Made by a program: the position numbers and the translations under genes. 15,929 nucleotides of DNA from Nocardioides sp. (GTDB lineage Bacteria > Actinomycetota > Actinomycetes > Propionibacteriales > Nocardioidaceae): positions 1 through 15,929 of the forward strand of contig JARICB010000047.1 in NCBI GenBank assembly GCA_029264225.1. The letters run 5' to 3'. Below the pieces are notes generated by a model. It had not been told where the DNA came from. It ran no database searches and worked only from the letters and a program-made list of their open reading frames with translations. This document shows positions 12,235-15,929 of the stretch, in pieces (positions within the stretch are counted from its first letter, which is position 1; each line of letters begins with the position of its first letter).

Positions 12235-12959
12235 CGCTCCACGAAGTTCGCCAGGACCCGCGCCGCATGGACGACCTTCTCCTGTTCCACCCGTGCAATG
12301 AGCTCGTCCATCGTGTGTGCCGGGTAGTAGCCGTTGTGCTGGTAGACGCGGATCCGCCTGACCATGTCGACAACGTCGAGTTCGGGGTGGAACTGGGTGG
12401 CATACAGGTGGGTTCGGATCCGGAACATCTGCACCGGGCAGGTGGGCGAGGAGGCGAGCAGCACGGCGCCGGGCGGCATCGTCCTGACGGCCTCCTTGTG
12501 CCCGACCAACGCAGTGAAGGTGTCAGGCACGCCCGCGAGCAGGGGGTCCGCGCGACCCTCGGCAGTGAGTGTGACCTCGACCCCGCCGACCGGTTCGCCG
12601 TAGGTCGTGTCGACCACGCCACCCTGGTGGACTCCGAGCGTGCCGACGCCGTAACAAGCACCGAAGAACGGAAAGTCTCGCGCCACGAGCTGGTCGAGGA
12701 GGGAGCGGAGGTCTGCTTCCACTCGGCGCTGGGTGGGTGACTTGGCTTCCTCCGGGTCGCTGGAGTCGAACGGACCCCCGCCGAGGATGACGCCGGAATA
12801 GTCCGCCAGGTCGAGCTGTGGCATCGGACCCGCCTCGAGCCGGATCCGGCGCAGGTCGGGGGCTGCCAGGCCACTGGCCCGCAGCATCGCGTCGTACTCG
12901 CCGTCGGCTGCCTCGTCCTCGGCACGGGTCGCGATCAGCAAGAAGGGCAGCACATGCAC
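12225..12959 (-). CDS. Class I glutamine amidotransferase-like protein (GMP-synthase-like GATase domain)
   Basis: The 244-residue product is a stand-alone class I GATase domain, a soluble enzyme type that hydrolyses glutamine and passes ammonia to a partner. Motifs: GVILGGGPFDSSDP at 56-69 (oxyanion-strand region), nucleophile FFGACYGVGTLG with Cys102, and ATQFHPELD with His191 and Glu193, completing the Cys-His-Glu triad. VGHKEAV at 152-158 is the conserved substrate-site loop. There is no synthetase domain attached, and no partner gene is adjacent, so the acceptor is unknown; peptide or gamma-glutamyl hydrolysis is an alternative. GTG 12959 is the start, 16 bases after the alkyltransferase-like stop; a second in-frame GTG follows at 12953. 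Last gene of a three-gene operon. Confidence 0.88.
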   Translation of the reverse strand: MHVLPFLLIATRAEDEAADGEYDAMLRASGLAAPDLRRIRLEAGPMPQLDLADYSGVILGGGPFDSSDPEEAKSPTQRRVEADLRSLLDQLVARDFPFFGACYGVGTLGVHQGGVVDTTYGEPVGGVEVTLTAEGRADPLLAGVPDTFTALVGHKEAVRTMPPGAVLLASSPTCPVQMFRIRTHLYATQFHPELDVVDMVRRIRVYQHNGYYPAHTMDELIARVEQEKVVHAARVLANFVERYA

Positions 12960-12975
12960 ATCTTGCCGGGTGGGC

Positions 12976-13266
12976 TCAGAGCGCGGCGGCCATGTCCACC
13001 CGATGCTCGCTCCTCATCGGCACCCCGTCGTTGCGAAGGTGCGTGATCGCAGTGCCATCGTGGCACGTTGCGGGGGTGCCGTCGGCGTGTACGACGCGCC
13101 ACCACGGCACCGCGGCGCCGTGGAGCGCCATGACCCGGCCGACCTGGCGCGGACCGCCGATGCCTACCGCCCTGGCCAAGGTGCCGTAGGTGGTCACCCG
13201 CCCGGGTGGCACCTGCTCGACCAGCGACAGCACTGCCTCGACGTACTCCTCGTCCACGCTCTTCAC
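12976..13266 (-). CDS. Alkyltransferase-like (ATL) DNA-lesion-binding protein of the MGMT fold
   Basis: The 96-residue product is the DNA-binding half of O6-alkylguanine-DNA alkyltransferase: PPGRVTTYGTLARAVG at 20-35 with Tyr27, the arginine finger in GGPRQVGRVM (Arg40) and the active-site loop PWWRVVHADG at 54-63. The alkyl-acceptor Cys of the usual PCHRV motif is replaced by Trp55 and the next His by Trp56. It therefore cannot accept alkyl groups and fits the ATL class, which binds O6-alkylguanine and channels it into nucleotide excision repair. Length (about 100) is normal for ATL proteins. GTG 13266 starts one base after the DUF488 stop, so translation is probably coupled; GTG 13257 is an alternative. 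Longer upstream frames run antisense-like over DUF488. Confidence 0.9.
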   Translation of the reverse strand: MKSVDEEYVEAVLSLVEQVPPGRVTTYGTLARAVGIGGPRQVGRVMALHGAAVPWWRVVHADGTPATCHDGTAITHLRNDGVPMRSEHRVDMAAAL

Positions 13267-13267
13267 C

Positions 13268-13807
13268 CTATTCGGGAAGGTCGTAGTGCAGCAGCCCTTC
13301 CGGGCCGACCCGCGCGCCTGCCGACGGCTCGTGGGCCGTGGTGCGACCGTTGTGGGCGAGATGGGCGACATCCACGTCGCGCAACAGCATCGCCGCGTCG
13401 CTGACGCTCCGGCGGTGACAGCGCCACCACACGCACTCGCTGCACATGATCAACGTGGCGCCCCGGGCACCCACGTCGGCGACCAGGTCGTCGAGGGCGG
13501 CAAGGAAATCCGGGGAGCGGGTGTGTGCGGCGTAGGCCCGGAAGGCCTCGACCCGCCACCACGGGTCGGCCTCGTGATCGTCGTCGGCAGTCAGCCGCCG
13601 CCGACCGCCCAGCCGTTCCTCCCAGCGGTAGTCGATCCCCGCCTCGGGCAGCCACTGCGCCATCGCGTCGGTGCCGACGTCACGGTTGTGGCGACTGCCG
13701 GGAAAGCGACGGATGTCGACCAGCAGATCTGCGCCAGCGCCGTGGAGCAGGTCGCTGAGCCCTTGCCGGTCCAGGGTGCCGTGGCCGACGGTGAGCAGCT
13801 GTCCCAA
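13268..13807 (-). CDS. DUF488 domain protein
   Basis: The 179-residue product has the DUF488 layout: LLTVGHGTLD at 4-13, LLVDIRRFPGSRHN at 28-41, GIDYRWEERLGGRRR at 57-71, and LIMCSECVWWRCHRR at 119-133. The Cys122, Cys125, Cys130, His131 cluster is a family hallmark and suggests metal binding or redox chemistry; the reaction is not known. The start is TTG 13807, decided by a GGAAGGAG sequence at 13813-13820 with a five-base gap; no in-frame ATG fits as well. It is the first gene of an operon with the alkyltransferase-like protein (one base after its stop) and the glutamine amidotransferase. The shared operon suggests a link with DNA damage handling, which is inference only. Confidence 0.9.
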   Translation of the reverse strand: MGQLLTVGHGTLDRQGLSDLLHGAGADLLVDIRRFPGSRHNRDVGTDAMAQWLPEAGIDYRWEERLGGRRRLTADDDHEADPWWRVEAFRAYAAHTRSPDFLAALDDLVADVGARGATLIMCSECVWWRCHRRSVSDAAMLLRDVDVAHLAHNGRTTAHEPSAGARVGPEGLLHYDLPE

Positions 13808-13927
13808 GACGACTCCTTCCCTCGCCAGTCATTCAATCAGCGCCGTTGGTCGGCGGCAGAGCAGGCTGGCGCAACTCAGACAGGAAGCGCCGAGCAGCGA
13901 AGCAGTCGCTCAGGGACGTCCACTCGC
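13808..13927. other. Non-coding stretch upstream of the DUF488 operon
   Basis: Beyond the ribosome binding site this region holds no open frame with coding character. It should contain the DUF488-operon promoter on the minus strand; TTGAAT (complement at 13831-13836) is a possible -10 but no good -35 was found. Confidence 0.35.
13813..13820 (-). promoter_or_regulatory. Ribosome binding site that fixes a TTG start
   Basis: GGAAGGAG on the minus strand lies five bases before TTG 13807. Strong complementarity to 16S rRNA with ideal spacing makes the TTG the likely start of the DUF488 gene. Confidence 0.7.
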
Positions 13928-14036
13928 CTACGCCTTTTCACAGGCGATCGCGTCGTTGTCGCCGTCCTGGTCACGGACCTGGCCGCGAAGGTGACCACGC
14001 GGATGCCGTCCGAGGCTTCTTGACGCGTACGCTGCG
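13928..14036 (-). pseudogene. Probable remnant of an excalibur-domain (calcium-binding) protein
   Basis: On the minus strand a frame ending at TAG 13928-13930 reads YASRSLGRHPRGHLRG followed by QVRDQDGDNDAIACEKA. The end matches the core of the excalibur domain, whose signature is DxDxDGxACE, a calcium-binding-like loop at the C-terminus of extracellular proteins. Usual upstream domain parts (a Cys-containing YxNC..A.AAG segment and GDPGY) are missing, no start codon or ribosome site precedes it, and further upstream the frame runs antisense through the ABC-F gene. I read it as a broken 3' fragment. Chance similarity cannot be excluded because the match is short. Confidence 0.4.
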
Positions 14037-14039
14037 CCG
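14020..14039 (+). promoter_or_regulatory. Leaderless-type promoter of the ABC-F gene
   Basis: TACGCT at 14028-14033 fits TANNNT and is exactly six bases before GTG 14040, while no Shine-Dalgarno is present. A leaderless transcript starting at the G of GTG is the simplest reading. TTGACG at 14020-14025 looks like a -35 but is too close to this -10 to pair with it. Confidence 0.5.
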
Positions 14040-15677
14040 GTGACCGGCACTCTCGTAGCCAAGAACCTGGCCGGCGGCCACGGCCACCGCACCCTCTTCG
14101 AATCCTTGGACCTCACCGTGGCTCCGGGCGATGTGGTCGGTGTCGTAGGAGCCAACGGTGCCGGAAAGTCCACCCTGCTGCGCCTGCTGGCGGGCGTCGA
14201 CGCACCATTGGGTGGCACCGTGTCGACCGCTCCCGCCGACGCGTTCGTCGGGTGGCTGCCCCAGGAGCACGAACGGTTCGCGGGCGAGACGGTGGCGGGC
14301 TACCTGTCGCGCCGTACAGGTGCCGCTGCCGCGACCGAGGCGATGGAAGCCGGCGCCGCCGCACTGGAGACGCAGGCCGCGGGCGCCGACGATGCCTACG
14401 CCGCAGCGCTGGACCGCTGGATGGCCAGCGGTGCCCCCGACCTCGAGGACCGTGTCCCCGCCACCTTGGCCGACCTCGGCCTGCAGGTCGGACCGGACGC
14501 CTTGATGACCGCGCTCTCCGGCGGTCAGGCGGCTCGGGTCGCGCTGGCCGCGCTGCTGCTCAGCCGCTTCGACGTCGTGCTCCTCGACGAGCCCACCAAC
14601 GACCTCGACCTCGACGGCCTCGAACGGCTGGAGTCGTTCGTCCGCGGGCTGCGCGCCGGCGTCGTGCTGGTCTCCCACGACCGCGAGTTCTTGGCTCGCT
14701 GCGTTACCCGGATCGTCGAACTGGACCTCGCACAGAATCAGGTGGCGGTCTACGACGGCGGCTACGACGCCTTCCTCGAGGAACGCGCAGTCGCTCGACG
14801 CCACGCCCGCGAAGCCTACGACGAGTTCGCGTCCCAGAAGGCCGATCTCCAGGGCCGGGCCCGCACCCAGCGGGAGTGGAGCTCCCAGGGGGTGCGCAAC
14901 GCAATGAAGAAGTCGCCCGACAACGACAAGATCCGCCGCCGCGCGCAGACCGAGTCGAGTGAGAAGCAGGCTCAGAAGGTGCGGCAGATGGAGTCGCGGA
15001 TCGCGCGGCTCGACGAGGTCGAGGAGCCCCGCAAGGAGTGGGCACTCCAGTTCGACATTGCTGCCGCCCCGCGCTCCTCCAGCGTGGTCGCCACCCTCGA
15101 CGGCGCCAGCGCACAGCGTGGCGACTTCGTGCTCGGACCGGTATCGGTGCAGGTCAGCGCCGGCGACCGGATCGGCATCACCGGCCCCAACGGCGCCGGC
15201 AAGACCACCCTGCTCCGGCTGCTGCTCGGCCACGACGCGCCCGACTCCGGTCGAGCCTCGCTCGGCGCGAGCGTCGCCGTCGGCGAGATCGACCAGGCCC
15301 GCACCGGGCTCGCCGAGGACGAGACCTTGGGCGACGCGTTCGAGGCGATCATTCCGGCCATGACCTCGGCCGAGGTGCGCACGATGCTGGCCAAGTTCGG
15401 GCTCAAGGCCGATCAGGTCGCCAGCGTCGTACGACGTCTCTCCCCCGGCGAGCGCACCCGCGCCGCGATGGCGTTGCTGCGGGCCCGCGGCGTCAACCTG
15501 CTCGTCCTGGACGAACCCACCAACCACCTCGACCTGCCCGCGATCGAGCAGCTCGAGCAGGCCCTCGAAAGCTACGACGGCACGCTGCTGCTGGTCTCCC
15601 ACGACCGGCGGCTGCTGGAGAACGTCCGGCTGGACCAGCGGTGGCGAGTCGAGGACGGGCAGCTCACCGTCGGCTGA
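14040..15677 (+). CDS. ABC-F family ATPase (ribosome-associated type, two ATP-binding cassettes)
   Basis: The 545-residue soluble protein has two ABC cassettes and no membrane domain. Cassette 1: Walker A GANGAGKST at 37-45, signature LSGGQ at 159-163, Walker B LLDEPTNDLD at 181-190, SHD at 212-214. Cassette 2: Walker A GPNGAGKTT at 382-390, signature LSPGE at 467-471, Walker B LLVLDEPTNHLD, SHD near 520-522. The linker (about 240-340) is highly charged (ARTQREWSSQGVRNAMKKSP) and would reach towards the ribosomal P site. ABC-F proteins regulate translation, rescue stalled ribosomes or give resistance to macrolide-, lincosamide- or pleuromutilin-type antibiotics. Which applies here cannot be decided by eye. 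GTG 14040 is likely leaderless. Its 3' end overlaps the convergent gene by 14 bases. Confidence 0.93.
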   Translation: MTGTLVAKNLAGGHGHRTLFESLDLTVAPGDVVGVVGANGAGKSTLLRLLAGVDAPLGGTVSTAPADAFVGWLPQEHERFAGETVAGYLSRRTGAAAATEAMEAGAAALETQAAGADDAYAAALDRWMASGAPDLEDRVPATLADLGLQVGPDALMTALSGGQAARVALAALLLSRFDVVLLDEPTNDLDLDGLERLESFVRGLRAGVVLVSHDREFLARCVTRIVELDLAQNQVAVYDGGYDAFLEERAVARRHAREAYDEFASQKADLQGRARTQREWSSQGVRNAMKKSPDNDKIRRRAQTESSEKQAQKVRQMESRIARLDEVEEPRKEWALQFDIAAAPRSSSVVATLDGASAQRGDFVLGPVSVQVSAGDRIGITGPNGAGKTTLLRLLLGHDAPDSGRASLGASVAVGEIDQARTGLAEDETLGDAFEAIIPAMTSAEVRTMLAKFGLKADQVASVVRRLSPGERTRAAMALLRARGVNLLVLDEPTNHLDLPAIEQLEQALESYDGTLLLVSHDRRLLENVRLDQRWRVEDGQLTVG

Positions 15678-15929
15678 GGGGCACTGCGTTCGACTCCATC
15701 GAGACGGGATTGGCCGCCTTCTCGACCCGTTCATCGACCGGCTCCTGAGGATCCGGGGATTTCGCCCGCCGGGGCAGCAATACCCCGAGGCCGAGACCCA
15801 GGACAGCTGCGAGCCCAAGGCGGATCCAGGGGAAGCCGGCCCCGACTCCCGTCGAGCCCTGACCGACGTCGATCGCAAACTCCCCACGAGAGACGTCCTG
15901 CCCATCAGCCTTGAAGACCACGTCCAGGC
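15664..15929 (-). CDS. C-terminal part of a membrane-anchored extracellular protein (truncated by window edge)
   Basis: The minus-strand frame is open to the window end and gives about 88 residues ending at TGA 15664-15666. It reads LDVVFKADGQDVSRGEFAID, a beta-strand-like end of an Ig-like or CopC/YtkA-like extracellular domain, then a Gly/Ser linker, one membrane helix (LGLAAVLGLGLGVLL) stopped by PRRAK, and a charged tail. The layout is a C-terminally anchored, type I-like protein. The family cannot be named from this part; the internal GTG at 15921 is not a real start because the frame continues upstream. It overlaps the ABC-F gene tail to tail by 14 bases. Confidence 0.6.
   Translation of the reverse strand, partial: LDVVFKADGQDVSRGEFAIDVGQGSTGVGAGFPWIRLGLAAVLGLGLGVLLPRRAKSPDPQEPVDERVEKAANPVSMESNAVPLSRR

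Noticed and set aside
12976..13371. Reading the MGMT-fold protein as an active O6-methylguanine methyltransferase
   Set aside because: The acceptor Cys is Trp (PWWRV), so alkyl transfer is not possible; it fits the alkyltransferase-like class.
13971..15905. Long minus-strand open frame (644 residues) opposite the ABC-F gene
   Set aside because: Antisense to intact ABC-F motifs on the plus strand and without recognisable domains; shadow frame.

Overview
This is a very GC-rich window with strong G/C preference at third codon positions, many GTG starts and at least one TTG start. It carries a four-gene kinase/roadblock/DUF742/GTPase cluster (a 'conservon'), which is typical of Actinobacteria. 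Family content and sequence style suggest a Nocardioides-like member of the Propionibacteriales, but this is inferred from protein style only. No rRNA, tRNA, CRISPR array, insertion sequence or prophage gene was seen. The window looks like ordinary chromosome with compact, mostly short transcription units.

Left part (1-3450): a truncated minus-strand gene starting with a signal-peptide-like N-terminus; a Mug/TDG-type uracil/thymine mismatch DNA glycosylase; a small minus-strand unknown protein with a Cys-rich C-x3-C-C-L motif; then a plus-strand pair in which an unknown 136-residue protein is coupled by an ATGA overlap to a RelA/SpoT-type (p)ppGpp synthetase-like protein. A small three-helix membrane protein follows and ends in a bidirectional hairpin.

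Centre (3492-8699, minus strand): a conservon operon in the order NIT/HAMP histidine-kinase-like receptor, roadblock/LC7 protein, DUF742 protein, small Ras-like GTPase. A lipoprotein solute-binding protein of the polar amino-acid type is appended by a one-base stop/start overlap. No ABC permease or ATPase is adjacent, so I infer that the binding protein could serve signalling rather than import. Upstream lies a separate small zinc-knuckle plus winged-helix-like protein.

Right part (9279-15929): a divergent 45-bp promoter region leads to an AUR1-like PAP2 membrane enzyme followed by a DUF2237 protein. Then come a second C-x3-C-C-L protein (a probable paralogue of the one at 808-1263), a membrane-anchored matrixin-like metallopeptidase, and a convergent three-gene minus-strand operon (DUF488, alkyltransferase-like protein, class I glutamine amidotransferase). 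A probable excalibur-domain remnant precedes an ABC-F ATPase that looks leaderless. The window ends in the C-terminus of a membrane-anchored protein.

Two DNA-repair-type proteins (Mug and the alkyltransferase-like protein) occur in separate operons. Several genes lack a Shine-Dalgarno sequence but have a TANNNT hexamer 6-7 bases before the start codon, which suggests leaderless transcripts. The most interesting items are the conservon with its co-translated binding protein, the alarmone-synthetase-like protein that lacks the usual catalytic glutamate, and the pair of unnamed cysteine-motif paralogues.
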